Origin: Circinella umbellata
Lineage: Eukaryota; Mucoromycota; Mucoromycetes; Mucorales; Lichtheimiaceae
Assembly: GCA_025093555.1 (NCBI GenBank)
Contig: JAIWNF010000077.1
Coordinates: forward strand, 62,001 to 126,000
Length of the DNA stretch: 64,000 bases
Direction: 5' to 3'
Made by a program: the position numbers and the translations under genes. Under the pieces are notes generated by a model. That model was not told where the DNA came from. It did not search any database and saw nothing but the letters and a program-made list of their open reading frames with translations. Positions 35,206-48,300 of this stretch are shown here, piece after piece. Position 1 is the stretch's first letter; each line of letters starts with the position of its first letter.

Positions 35206-37627
35206 TAAGAAAAATCGAGACATCCTTCTCTTATTCGTACTTCGGATGCCAAAACGCCATAGATGACCACGTTGTGGTATTTCTGACTCGATTCCATGGA
35301 TGAGGAACCTTTCGAAGATGACAGTTTGCAATGCCATATGATACCATTACGATCATCATGACTTGGTTTTGTAACTAAAAACCAACGCGCTTATCATAGA
35401 CTCAAGGCTCGCCATACAATACTCTCTGATCGTGATGACTTGGCAATGGAATCCAAAACCTAAGCGTAGAACTATTACGTACCCAGAAGAAAGATCAGTG
35501 ATCTGTGACACCAAACAGTGTCAATTCGCCATGAACTCTCCTTTGGTTCTATGACTTGGCTTTCTTGCTTGAGGAAACCTAGTAAGATACCTATACTAAT
35601 CCATTCCTTCCTCTTTGGACCTTCTCGGATCTCCCTAGTATGTTACGGCCACTCCACCTGCAATATCTATATATTAAATTCAAAAATATGATTAATAAAA
35701 TAAGTTCTTCGTTCTTGAGAAAATTACTGATATGATAAACCAAATCATTATGGAATATTGAATACACATATGTATTTACCTTGTTGCCACAAATATATTC
35801 TGTTTTGTAAAGTATGTAATAATAAATTGGATTTCATCTTGAACAAGACATATCGATAATGGTGACTCTGTGGAGGGAGCAGTTCCTATAATTAACAAAA
35901 AGTCAGTACAGTGATAAAATTATACATCTTTGTAAATCGATCTTGGAACCATTTATCTACTTGTTTGGTCATTACCTTGTTAACACAATTATACAGTGAC
36001 GTAAAAATAGCTTAAACTGCATTTCGTTTGGACACCAGAGTATGGACCTTTCTTGCTTTTGAATCTGACAAACTTGAATAAAAAAACTTAGATAAAAGGT
36101 AAGTGAAAATATTTTACAATAAAAAAAAACAACAACGCATGTCATGTCTTTTGTTTCTCTTTATTTCTCCACTGAATATATGGGTTTATGAATACCTTTT
36201 TTTTACCCAACATGAGGAATGTCCATTGCATTAACTAAGCAATGAAACAAGTGATTTAGAAAAAACACCTGCTTCATTGAACGTCAACAAGTAATGCCAA
36301 GTACCAGATTGTCATTCGCTTTTTTATAAAAAAAAGAATAAAAAAAATTGTGAGTTTTTTTTTTTTTTTCTTTTCTCAAAAAGAATGAAAAGTTTAGTTT
36401 AAAGAAAAAGGAATGTAGTTACAAAAAAAGGAATGTAAAAGTACAATGGGCCATAACGTTCTATGTACATAACGATAAAAAAGGTGTTAAATAAAAAAAA
36501 AATGATAGTTCTACTTACCACAGTTACTGCCACAGATACATTATTAAATTCGAGAAAGAAAGAGGTAAACTTCGTAAGTCGGTTGTTGCCGGCAATAATC
36601 TATTTTGCTGACGCGTGTTTACGTCAACAAACTGTTTGAAACACCGTCAATCGGTTGCTACCGGGAACAATCTATTTATTTGGCGATACTTGGCGATTGT
36701 TATCGATAACATTTTTATTCTCATGTGCCACAGAACACAGCTTTTGTAACCAGGCTATAACTTTTCTCACTTATGAACTGTCTCAAACAAGTATGTCCAA
36801 CCGGGCGTTGTATTTAACGGGGACTATAAATAAAGCATGTAAATTTACCGTGTAATTTTTTTCTTATTATTATTAAATATGGTTTCGTGCCAAAATGTAT
36901 TAATAAAAAAAATATTCCGTTGTTCTTTAAGTATAACCAGATATTGCTCTATTCTAATATTGGCTGTGTGGATAATCAATTGGGGGCACTTTTTTTTTAT
37001 TGCTGTGGTCCAATCAATCCGCCTATAGAATTTCATATTCATAATATTAAACATGGTCTTATAAATTATTCTTATGGTTTCTGTCTTTTTCGCTATTATA
37101 TTTCTCATGACACGGTTAAAATACATGTATGTAGAACAAGCAATCTATTAATACATAAATTGCGATAATTTTATATTTGATGTGATTTAATATAAATAGA
37201 TAGACTTGTTGCGTATATCAAAGAAAGCCCAATTTTGATCTTTATTAATCAACCTTATTAACCTATTACATCGTATTACGTATTTTTTGAATCTTTATCT
37301 CTTGGTTTATTATCTTGGAGGATATAACAATCATATTTGTAGAAGCAATCTTCACATAGAAAGTTAAAATTCTGAATCAAGTGTGTATGTTTTTTTTTTG
37401 TAAGACAGTAAATTTACTATAAAGAGTAGGCATTATTTTTACATATCAAGCAAAGATCATTATAAAATTACACGAAAATCAGCTAGAAATAGGAGTAATT
37501 CGGGGATACCTTGGATTGGTATAAGATATTTGGTCCAATATGACTATCTTGAGCATGCTGTATGAAATAAAAGTCGAGAATAACCTTTTCTGACATATTT
37601 CTGATAGTTGAAATACGCCGTATTGTA
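35206..37627. other. Intergenic region without supported genes
   Basis: 35220-35680 is less AT-rich, with weak CATGACTTGG-type repeats (about 35357, 35433 and 35551). 36576-36603 and 36647-36674 are imperfect direct copies of TCGGTTG(T/C)(T/A)(G)CCGG(C/G)AA-type sequence. No coding gene is convincing. Confidence 0.4.
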
Positions 37628-37735
37628 ATAATCCTACCCACCATCAATAATAAATGATAATATACACAGATCTAACTCAAACATAGTAGTTTCGGTTACT
37701 TCTCTATTATGCCATATTAAACAAACTATAATAAT
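37628..37735. repeat. AT-rich dispersed repeat family, copy 1
   Basis: The sequence CCATCAATAATAAATGATAA followed by ATATACACAGATCTAACTCA and, later, ATTAAACAAACTATA recurs near 55447-55551 and 55687-55778 with small changes. Its nature is unknown. Confidence 0.75.
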
Positions 37736-37867
37736 ATACGTACAATTGAAGTTGACTTTATAATACCCCAAATCATTAAAACTTACAGTATGAATTCACA
37801 AGGTAGAGCCAGCTAAAAAACAAAATCTGTAACGGACAGATATATATATATATACGTATGTATAATA

Positions 37868-37945
37868 GACGATGATGATCTGGATGCGGAAGGTAAAAAA
37901 TGGGGATTGGACAAAGTGAGTATGTGAAATAGGATTTTGGGGTGT
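37868..37945. repeat. 78-bp dispersed repeat, copy 2
   Basis: Identical to 33500-33577 and in the same orientation, 4.37 kb away. The flanks differ. Confidence 0.9.
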
Positions 37946-38495
37946 ATGATTATTGCTTGGATGTGCGGCGAGGATGTGGCAAAATATTGTCGGTGAGAAC
38001 ATGAGAGAGGACAGCGAATGGCAAGAAGGGTTCTTGATGGACGAGTGCAGATGGAATTGATTACGCGTGATTAACTATGTTATTCATTAAAAAAGGTATA
38101 TCTTATGTGTGTAAAAAAAATGTGAGCAAAAGACTGGTAGAGATATTATTATGGGTATGACGTATTTGTCTTTAACATATGTATGCCAATAAGATACACA
38201 GAGGAAGTCTGTTAATTTTATATCTGTTCACTTTCAGATCCTCATTAATTTCACAGAAAATCAGGGAATGGAAAAATTGACATGGAAAAATTTTCATTTA
38301 TTTCACCTTCAATATAAGCAGGAAGCTTGAAACCTCATGTAACGGGAGTACTATGCGCACTTATATAATTGATTCTTTTGTATTACGTAATAGTCTTTAA
38401 AGATAATTGTATTTAGATAAGCATTTTCTCGTCTAAGAAATATAATCAGCCAAACAACTTATTTGAAGTCTAGCACATTTTAGGATTTCGAGTTC
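37946..38495. other. Intergenic spacer
   Basis: No gene is supported; AT-rich 3' flank of the HET-domain relic. Confidence 0.45.
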
Positions 38496-39044
38496 TTAAA
38501 GATTTTTATATTGAATGGCTTGATTATTGTATGTTTCAACGTCATGAATAATAATTTCAGGAATCAATGCAACTGTATAAAGAGCATTGCGATAGATATT
38601 GTGCATTGGTTTGATTTCTTGAGATTAGGATTCTTCATTATTTTGATTAATACAAACTTTGTCACACCAAACATATTCGATTTGAAAATCTTTGCATACT
38701 TGTTCTAAAAGTCTTTGATATGTTACGTGTTTTTTAGTTATCGTTTCACACATGGGTTGAGATTTCATTATGTACTTGTTCTCTTTGCCACTGTTTCCTA
38801 GTTCTACTCTATTGTATCCATCAATGAGGCAGTACTCGCCGTTATCGTTGAGGTCGTACTCATTACTATCCGGTTTCTTAGCAAATTCTCCTGATTGTTC
38901 CCAACAATATGAAATAGTATGATATCCATTCACTGCTTTTTTACCAGGTATGTTTTTACAATCAGAAACACGAATAAGCCAGGTAGGACGATATTCTGCA
39001 CCAGTTACACCAAGTCGATCACTTGTTTTATCTTCCAAATACAC
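38496..39044 (-). pseudogene. HET-like domain gene, disabled by an in-frame TAA
   Basis: HET domains are known from fungal incompatibility and TIR-like cell-death proteins. The minus frame reads RPTWLIRVSDCKNIPG, GYHTISYCWEQSGEF (the conserved SY.W box) and FQIEYVWCDKVCINQNNEES (the second box, ending in CINQ). A TAA at 38625-38627 follows, but the same frame stays open for 42 more codons: SQEIKPMHNIYRNALYTVAL, as expected for the continuation of the domain, then TAA at 38496-38498. The first part of the gene is uncertain. A plausible upstream exon (39300-39412) reads SKTKRSAKQRLKRSDPVYLL, but no clean ATG or splice join was found. It is probably a truncated, silent copy. Confidence 0.7.
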
Positions 39045-39412
39045 AGATTTGTGATTTCAGCAATATGTAATATACATTATTTTACCCTCTATTAAAAAAA
39101 ACCAATTTATTAGCCTCCGAATGTAAAGAGAATTTTTTAATGATAATAATATACGTATCTAATTTATCTCTCGCCGTTTATAAATCGATATGTACCTTTT
39201 TATCTTATTATCACTAATAATAACAACAGCAAAGATAATAATAGAATAGTGAGAAAAAGAAAAGAGATAAGAAAAGAAAAAAAGAAAAAAAGAAAAAAAA
39301 AGTTTATGCTGTTCATTGTCATACATTCCCAATAAATATACTGGGTCTGAGCGTTTCAATCGTTGTTTTGCACTGCGTTTAGTTTTAGAGACGAACAAAA
39401 ACAAAAGAACAA

Positions 39413-39864
39413 TACATGTTACTAGCTTTTAATAATATAAAAAAAAAATTGCAAATATAACCTTCTTTTTCAATATGGTTTCCTTTATTTTTTTAGCACT
39501 GCATAATGGAAAGTAATCGTCAAAAATTAGCTTGTCCTTTATTTACCATTTATTTGTATCGTTGTTATGACTATTAGTGTTTCCTATTTTTTTATATGAT
39601 GAATAGATATATGGTACACATAACAAGCATGCATAATCAATAACTACAAAATACGTACTTAAAACCTATCAATTAAAAGGAAAGAAAAGTAAACAATCGA
39701 AAACCTGTTTTTTTTCGTGTTCTGTCTAAAGTGGATTAAATAGTTCGGCTTTCTAATCACGTGTATCCTATGAAATTAAAACCCTCGCATGAAATTTAAA
39801 ACAAAACCTCTATTCTTACAAAGACCTTTTTCACTTTTTCTTCATATCCAACAAAAAGATCAAC
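39413..39864. other. 5' flank of the glutamine-rich gene
   Basis: No gene is supported. The last 60 bp before 39865 is pyrimidine-rich and ends in AACATG, a plausible leader for the plus-strand gene. Confidence 0.4.
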
Positions 39865-40449
39865 ATGAGTAATCACCAACATTCTCGTCGTCGTGGACAA
39901 TCTCATGTTTCACAACAGCAACACCACCATCGGCACACAATGCGCAGAAGCGTTCATCGGGAAAAAGATCATTTTAAGCACTTGAAACATCATCGTCAAA
40001 AACGATCAAAAATACCACAGCCACCACCATTAAAAAATGTTACATCCTCTGGATGTTACACGAACCGAAGGTGCGCTCATTCTTGCGTCGTGGTACGCTC
40101 TTTTACGTTCTCTGCCCCCTTCATATTCAGCAAGTTTTTTCCTAAATAGGGTCGAAGAGTTTACTGATTTGAGAGGGAGGTAGATGACGAACTTTTTGAA
40201 AAAATGGTGAAAGAACAATATGATCATGGTATTACGAATGGTACATTTTATCGGTTGGGAGCTGGTCTGGTAGCATGGGTACAACAGCAAGAAGAAGAAC
40301 AACAACAAGAACATGAACCGCAACAAGAGCACGAAGAGGAGGAACAAGAACAGCAGGAAGAACAAAAACAGAAGGAGGAAGAACAAGAACAAATCACGCC
40401 ACACAGACACACATATACATTTACATATCCATATTATACACACTCGTAA
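39865..40449 (+). CDS. Hypothetical His/Gln/Glu-rich protein with two compensating frame changes
   Basis: The ATG at 39865 opens a His/Arg/Gln-rich start (MSNHQHSRRRGQSHVSQQQ). In the A-run at 40032-40037 coding potential moves to the +1 frame: LHPLDVTRTEGALILASWYA, then LLRSLPPSYSASFFLNRVEE. Near GAGAGGGAGG (40171-40180) it returns to the first frame: VDDELFEKMVKEQYDHGITN, GTFYRLGAGLVAWVQQQ, then a Gln/Glu repeat tail to TAA at 40449. The two shifts cancel. Each lies in a homopolymer-like tract, so either assembly errors or a decaying gene can explain them. The middle part is protein-like and helical, but I recognise no family. Confidence 0.5.
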
Positions 40450-41649
40450 AACATACATATGCATCATTCATATCTGGAACTATCATTATATTTTTCCTTA
40501 GAGTGATTGTTCAGAATGTATTGATAACATAAAAGTAAATAAGTTAACTCGTTTTTTTTCTGTACGAAGCACATGGTCATTTATATGTAATTTGATAATA
40601 ATCAATTTTAGTATAAAGAATTTCTGATGTCATTTATCTATTATTTCGACTTTTTTTTTTAAAAAAAAAAAAACATAGTTGCAGTAGTATGAAAGAGGGA
40701 GTTCCTCTATCATTTAATTCCAGTGTATGAATATTTTATAATAATATTATTGATCATACATATGGAATAAAATTATTCTATATGAAAAAACAAATCATAG
40801 ATATGATGCATGACTAATTCTGGATGGTATCATAATGAGATATATGAAAAACACTAGAGTCTTTGATAGCTGGTAAGTTTTAGAAAATTAAAGAAAAAAA
40901 ATAATTGCATATCAAATGTATCAGTAAGTGTTTTTTTTAAATACGGTTACAGTATAGTTTTTAATATGTTCGACTATCATATATATAAATTTATCCATTT
41001 GATTTGCTATATACGTAATTATTTATTCTGTTCGTCTTTTAAATATTCGTATATATAATATTTTAACGATCATGGTGTTGTTAATGAAAGTCAAAGACAC
41101 GATAAAATATCACAAAAGTTGCTTGTTTCTGTATGGGTATGTGGACTTCCGAAAAAAGGTTTCTAAGATAAATTTATTCTCAATATTCAGTCATGCATAA
41201 AAGCCATGTGTCTTCTGTGTGTTGTCACGTAATAAAGAAAATTCTATTTGCTTACATACAATTACTTTTTTTTTTACAAAAAAAAAATCATACATAACTA
41301 TGTTGTTAGTGTTCCATTGTGACTAAATTACTATATAATTTATTTTGATTAATCTATTTCGTATATTGATATTTTGACTTGCGAAAGATCTTATTTAATA
41401 CGTACGTATTATAGCAAAATAAATTTGTTCTGTTCTTTTTTGTTGTCAATAGAAAACTGTTGTCCTGGTAATAAGGTACTTTTGATTTAAAGTAAACGAC
41501 TGATATTTAAATTGATTGATGTTTATAATAAAAATATTTACATACGCGTAGTAAGAGTTTTATCGATTCATCTTATCATAGTCGGTGGAAAAGGACTTGT
41601 ATTTTTGTTACGTAAAATTGACCACATCACCATATTTTAAAACGCTGGA
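40450..41649. other. AT-rich intergenic region
   Basis: No gene, RNA or clear element ends are supported. Confidence 0.45.
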
Positions 41650-41662
41650 AAAATATAAAAAC
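41650..41662 (+). promoter_or_regulatory. TATA-like box upstream of the small membrane protein gene
   Basis: AAATATAAAAACC lies about 110 bp before the ATG at 41771 and is followed by a pyrimidine-rich stretch and a CACCACC-containing leader, a typical fungal promoter layout. Inferred from sequence pattern only. Confidence 0.4.
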
Positions 41663-41770
41663 CCATTTCTTTTTTCCTTGTCGAATCAATAATAACATTT
41701 ACACCACCAAAATAACTTTTTTTTTATATATACTTATTTTATCTCAAAAAAAATATATACTATCATCATT

Positions 41771-41965
41771 ATGTGCATGGGACCCATTTGCGGTGGTAAA
41801 AGAAAGATTCATGATAATGGAGAACGACATGATTCTGGATTCGGCATTTCCTATTATTTTTTGATAATTGAAGCTCTTATTTTTATCAGCTGCGTTATGA
41901 CCGTAGTTGTACTTGCAAATTCTCTTGTGGATAGTAACACATTAGCGATTCCGACCAAGGCTTAA
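41771..41965 (+). CDS. Small single-pass membrane protein (64 aa), hypothetical
   Basis: The frame MCMGPICGGKRKIHDNGERH is followed by one hydrophobic helix (about 26-50: ISYYFLIIEALIFISCVMTV) and a short polar tail. The N-terminus holds two Cys (C2, C7) and a basic/His stretch. C2 beside Met1 and Gly4 might be lipidated, but this is only a guess. A TATA-like box and a plausible leader precede it. No family is recognised. The length is too short to exclude chance, but the composition and promoter context favour a real gene. Confidence 0.5.
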   Translation: MCMGPICGGKRKIHDNGERHDSGFGISYYFLIIEALIFISCVMTVVVLANSLVDSNTLAIPTKA

Positions 41966-43220
41966 TACATTTCCCCCCCCCCGCCCAACGGAACAAAACA
42001 CTCAATGAAGCATGATAACGAACAAATTAACAATCATTTATAATCCTCTACCTACATACCTAGTATAACATGTCTTTTCCTATACCGCGGCGTGATAAAC
42101 AAAATAGTCGTATCAAATTATATTATCTTTTATGTGCATTTTTATAATACATAATAAAATAATGTCATGTTTGTTTAAAAATCAGGGTTTGTATTTTTCA
42201 TGTATTAAGAGTATCATGAATGAAACGAGTTTCTTCGTTTTCTTTAATCACGGATATTAAGTATAATAAACATTCTTCCTTTCATTATGTTGTGCCACAA
42301 AGTATTAGTCATTTTTCTCAACTATCATATCTATAGGTAGATTAATTTATTATTTGGAAAGTGGGTAAAAACTACTACAAAAAATGATTTTTCTTACGTA
42401 TCATCTGTAGGTACCAGAATTAGCCACTTCAAGCAGTACGTAAGTTCGTGCTATATTTACTTTGATAAATGTAGATCAAAAAAAAAAAATTACAATATAT
42501 AATATATCCGACTCTGCGTATGAATCAATATGTAAAAAAAAAATGAGAACATCATGTTTAATATGTAAATCCATTGATTTTTTTTTATCTAAATCAGAGG
42601 TAAAGTTATTATGTACGTATCCCATTATTATATTTAACATGCTTACCTTGATGAAGAAATCTAAGATCTCTCTTTTTGATACTTTCTTAATATCAATTTA
42701 TCAAAGAAATAAATGTAATAAAAGATAAAAAAATCAATCTTCTTTTCATAAAACCTATAACGTACTATAATAAATAATGAATCAAGCTTTCTACTCAAGT
42801 GTATTGTGCATGAATCCAATATGAACCAAATTTTGTTCATGTCGCTGATTTTTTCTTCTTGAATTTCCTCTCTTTTCGAAAACCCCTGTCTTCTGGTGCC
42901 CTTACATGTTATTGATTCATATTTTATATTCTCAACATATCATGTTTTAAAAACAATTTGTCAGTGCCTAGTAATATTTAAGAAAATAAATTTATAATGC
43001 ACAGTATGTTCTATTTATACATATCCAAGTAATTCTAGAATATCAATACAATATGTCATATAAAATATTTAATTAATTAATGAAAAAGAGAGAGAAATAA
43101 TTTTATTATGAAATAAATAAAGAAAATGAATGGTATGTGATTTATATGATAAGCCTCTTTTTTTTTAATAAAAAATGTTATGCGTAGTATTTAAATATGT
43201 AATCCTTTAAATTAAAAGAT
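41966..43220. other. Intergenic spacer, 3' flank of beta-tubulin
   Basis: No gene is supported. The plus-strand frame at 42462-42728 is AT-driven and low complexity. Confidence 0.5.
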
Positions 43221-43376
43221 TTATTCGTCATCTTCCAATACACCTTCATCATCATATTGCTCTTCTTCAAGATAATCTTCTTCATCTATTATAATAATAT
43301 AAAAAGAATGAGTTAAACTTATTATAATAATCCACCCCGTTTCTTATAATATATATTGTTCATCAAGGAACCAATC

Positions 43377-43409
<33 letters not shown>

Positions 43410-45305
43410 TTAATAAAAAAAAACTTACCCATCATTTCATCATCAATAGTAGCTTCTTGATATTGTTGATATTCAGAAACCAAATCATTCATATTAGATT
43501 CAGCTTCAGTAAATTCCATTTCATCCATACCTTCACCAGTATACCAATGCAAGAAAGCTTTACGACGGAACATGGCAGTAAATTGTTCATTGACACGTTT
43601 AAATAAGTCTTGAATAGCAGTACTGTTACCAATAAAAGTACCAGACATTTTCAATCCAACAGGAGGAATATCACACAAGGAAGACTTGACAGAATTAGGA
43701 ATCCATTCAACAAAGTAAGAAGAATTCTTTTGTTGAACAGCCAACATTTGATTTTCAACTTCTTTTGTAGATAAACGACCACGGAACATAGTAGCAACAG
43801 TTAAATAACGACCGTGACGAGGATCTGAAGCAGCCATCATATTACGAGCGTCAAACATTTGTGCAGTCAATTCGGGAACACTCAAATTACGGTATTGTTG
43901 TGAGTTAAAAGCGGTTAATGGAGCAACACCCACCATGAAGAAATGAAGACGAGGGAAAGGAACCATATTGACACACAATTTACGTAAATCAGAGTTCAAT
44001 TGGCCAGGGAAACGTAAAGAAGTAGAAACACCTGACATGACAGCGGATACCAATTGATTCAAATCTCCATAATCAGGATTGGTTAATTTCAATGTACGGA
44101 AACAAATATCATATAAAGCTTCATTATCAATACAGAAAGTGGCATCACAGTTTTCAACCAATTGATGGACGGAAAGAACAGCATTGTAAGGTTCAACAAC
44201 AGTATCCGAAACCTTAGGGGATGGAACAACAGAGTAGGTACTCAAAATACGATCAGGATATTCTTCACGAATCTTGGATAATAATAAGGAACCCATACCA
44301 GAACCTGTACCACCACCCAATGAATGTGCCAATTGAAAACCTTGCAAACAATCTGTGTTTTCTGCTTCTTTACGAACTACATCCAATACACTTTCAACAA
44401 GTTCTGCACCTTCGGTATAGAAACCCTTGGCCCATGAATTGCCTGCACCTGATTGAGCATTGATAAAATTATCAGGTCTGAATAATTTACCATATTTACT
44501 ATTACGAATAGCATCCATGGTAGCTGGTTCCAAATCAACAATAACGGATCTAATCAGTTATAATGAAATAGATATATATTTTAGATATATAATTCATTTA
44601 AATGATGATAATTTGTATATAATTTGGAGAATTTCCTTTTACCTTGGAACATATTTTCCCTTGGAGCCTTCATTATAAAAGACATTGATACGTTCTAATT
44701 GTAAATCATTATCACCAGCATAATTACCATTGGGATCAATACCATGTTCTGCACTAATGGTTTCCCAAAATTTTTGACCAATCTAATGAATAATAATAAT
44801 AATAATAATAATAATGTATTAGTTGTTTTGAATTCATTCAAAGTAGAGGATTTCTCCCCTAAATATTCCCCGTATAAAAAAGTAAGATCCCTTTTTTTTT
44901 CTTCGTCTTCTTTTTTTTTATGTGGCATAAATTCTTTTTCTGCATGCCCCCCGCCCCTTTCTGACCTGTCATACAACTTTCCATATCAACAAACCCTTTT
45001 CCCTTTTTCTATATATATCTATCTCCTCCTACCCCCCCTTGTCTTTTTTAGCTAAAAAAAAAGAAGGCTATTTATATGTATGACTTGCCTGGTTACCACA
45101 TTGACCTATTCAATTTTTAAATAATAATAAAAAGAATGACAACAATAAAAATGAAAAACAAGGGTTCAAAAAAAAATTAATAATAAAAATAAAAAGAAGG
45201 AAAAAGAAGAAAATAGTATGTGAGTATTTTTCGTGTGGTTCCCCTCTTTTTTTTTTTCTATTATATAAATAAATTACCTGCTTGAACGTGAATAATTTCT
45301 CTCAT
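43221..45305 (-). CDS. Beta-tubulin
   Basis: Five exons are modelled: 45278-45305, 45089-45105, 44643-44782, 43429-44549 and 43221-43285, giving 1371 nt and 456 residues. Phases agree. Beta-tubulin pairs with alpha-tubulin to build microtubules and hydrolyses [23 protein letters not shown] is the family N-terminus, [11 protein letters not shown] (139-149) the GTP loop, and [20 protein letters not shown] and [17 protein letters not shown] are near-invariant. The C-terminal tail is acidic ([19 protein letters not shown]). Exon 2 is only 17 nt. The intron after it starts with GC rather than GT (GCAAGT). Position 167 is Tyr (TAC at 44234-44236; most fungi have Phe) and position 198 is Ala (GCC at 44141-44143; most fungi have Glu). 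Both positions are known benzimidazole-resistance sites. The gene looks intact. Mucoralean genomes often hold more than one beta-tubulin gene. Confidence 0.97.
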
Positions 45306-48300
45306 TATGTTAAAATATTATGATTGTATTGTTATATATTATTATATGTGTGTATGTATGTATAAAGTTGAAATGCCTATAAAAGATTCAAAAATATTTT
45401 ATTAATAAGGAAAGTGAGATTAAAAAGCAAGATTGAAGGGAGAGCGTTATATATTTATATAATAAACTTACAATTAAAAAAAAAGGTATATTATTAATAG
45501 TATTTTGTTTTTTTAAATATGAATGAAAAAGAAGAAGAAAGAAAAAGAAAGCGAAAAAAAGAAAAAAAAAAGATATGCTTTTCTTTTTTACTCTGCCTCC
45601 TCGCTCCTCCCCCCCCTTTTTTTTTTCTCGCCCCTTAAAAAAAAAAAAGGTACTGCATAAGGTCTTTTCAGTCACATAACAACAACAACAACAAAAAAAA
45701 AATTGGGCTTAAGTGATATAACAACGCGCCACCTCGTGTAGTTTTCGCGACTTGAATATATAACCAACAAATAGAAACAACGCGTTTTTCGGTTTCACTC
45801 TTGTCATGTCATTATTTTTTTTTAAGAAAAATACACGTGCAACCCACTTTTATGGTTACGCAAACAACGTGGATTGATTTCAAGAGCACAGACTTTTCTT
45901 TATAATGACACGAGATTTTATAGAAAAAACAAAAAAAATCTTTTTTTTTATGAACAGGAAACAAAACATGTGTTTTTGAAACAGAACTATTCTTATATGA
46001 TTATTTATTATGTGGTATTTTATAAAAAAGAAAATAAAGCTAAATATATATACATACATAATTATTATTCTTCCTGACGGTATAAATTGTTGTCGCTACG
46101 TTTATGACAGAAAGGATCGAAAATTTTCTTTCGTTGCGATAGTTGTTGGTTTTATCGACAAGGTTTTTTTTTTTTTTTTTGCTCCGCTACTACGACTTGC
46201 ATACATATTGAAAATACAACACACACGTTATTTGTTTACCAAGTTCAGTTCACACATGTTAGTCTATCATACGTATAAATGAATTTGGTTAAGAAAAAAA
46301 GTGGCATGTGCATCTTTTTTTTTTAGTATAATTTTTTTTTTTGAAAAGACTACATAACATTTTATTTTTTAGAATATAGAAATATATTAATACATACGTA
46401 ACAACAAAAATAACTACCTATGAGTATAATATATATGTACAGTACCTAAAATATTATCATCTATCCATAGGATAAAACCCATATATATATATTTATATAT
46501 AAATCAAGATTTTGGGGTTTTACCATATTAGTATACATCCCCCCCCATAGCTACGAAATGCATGTTTAAAATGACAACCGCTAATTTTAATATCCTACTT
46601 TTTAGACCATCCGCAGCAGTGCTGTTAAAAGACACTGTTATGTTAACAGTTCCTAAGTTTCGCAGCAATACTGAAACTTGACTTCAAAAAAAAAAAATTG
46701 CCTGTAAAAATTTTTTTTTTGCCACAGTCGTCAGTATGTATCACAGTTTCATCCCCTTCACAATTTGGTCAGTTTAACTGTCAGAAACCGTTACCAGGAC
46801 AACATATCAATTATGATAAATTAACAGTTTGCGGATGGTCATTTATACATAACATTACTGCGCAGTAAGTTTCCCAGCAACAAAATGCTTTATTGTCTAC
46901 GTACTCAAGAAAAACGTGTGTGTAACATAAACATAACAGAGGTAAATTAATTTCATTGTTTTCAGTTTCGACACAGCCTCTTTTTTTCTTTTTGGATAAA
47001 TCAAATCCATATAAAAAAATGTTTCAAATACCGTATAAAACAAAAGAATAAGAAATAGAATGATACTTTTATAGCAAGAATAATGTATATATTACATACT
47101 TTTTGTAAAGTATTATTATTTATAAATGGCTTATATCTGTAATATAACTATAAATATTTGTCTGCGAAAACCAGCATATATTCAAACAATGTAGAAACCC
47201 CGTCAATAAAGTCATATGTAGCCGAGATTTGTACTGGAATAATAATTTAATAGACTACCTACCACTGTCACTCTTGTGTAAATTATCCATTGTTGATATC
47301 CGGATATAAGCACGACGGATCAGATAAGTAGGTAGGGTACAAAAAACCAATGATCACCGTCTACATAATAACACACTTCTTCTCAACTATGTACCCAACA
47401 ACAATATTTTTTTTATTTACGTAATATTATGTTTTTATTTTGATATCGTTTCTTAATCCTTATGTACATAACTACTACGTGTTTCCCACTTGCTCTCTCT
47501 TGCTCCCTCTCTCTATCACATACACACAAGTATTTATACACCTGATTGTTACACTTTTGTATTTCTTTAACTTTTTTCTCATTGAGCGTTTTCAGCCGTG
47601 GCACTTTTAACACAGTGATTTTTCGTTAAACAGGTATTTCGCCAAACCGGTACTATCACTCAAATATATTTTAGGTATTTGGTAAAGTAGGTATCGGTGA
47701 TTCGATAAACTGGTAATCCGGTGCGCTTATAATTTATTTTTTTTTTAAAAAAAAAACGAAAGCATTTATAATTGCGTAGTAACTTATAAACAATTAATAG
47801 AAATACGATACGTGACATTAAAATTATCCACTTTTTACTTTGCTTGATGCTTTATTTACTCAAAAAAAAATAATCCCGCTGCCTTTCTTTGTGTGCTTTC
47901 ATTAATATACTTATGATATTTCTAATACTGTTGCTAGCCTAAAGTGTTATTATTGAATTGTTGAATTTGATTAATATATATGTATAAAAAAAAGCGGGTT
48001 CTTGAGTGCCAAATACTGGTTCATCCAATATCACTTATTATGGTGACACTTTTCGACCCCTAAAAAATTTTTTACAGTGTTTGTGACACATGGCTAGATG
48101 TGCACCGCTTGGGGATCTATTTTTTCTTTCTTTTCTACGTAAAAAAAAAACCATAAATTTCTTAAATCTCAAAAATAATTAAGAAACACCATGATCAACA
48201 TCAAATAACATACCATCAGCATAATAATAACAATATAACTCTGGTCCTTTCATATTCAATAATAATAATAAAAAAACTGGCAAAGGGCAACAATCAAAAT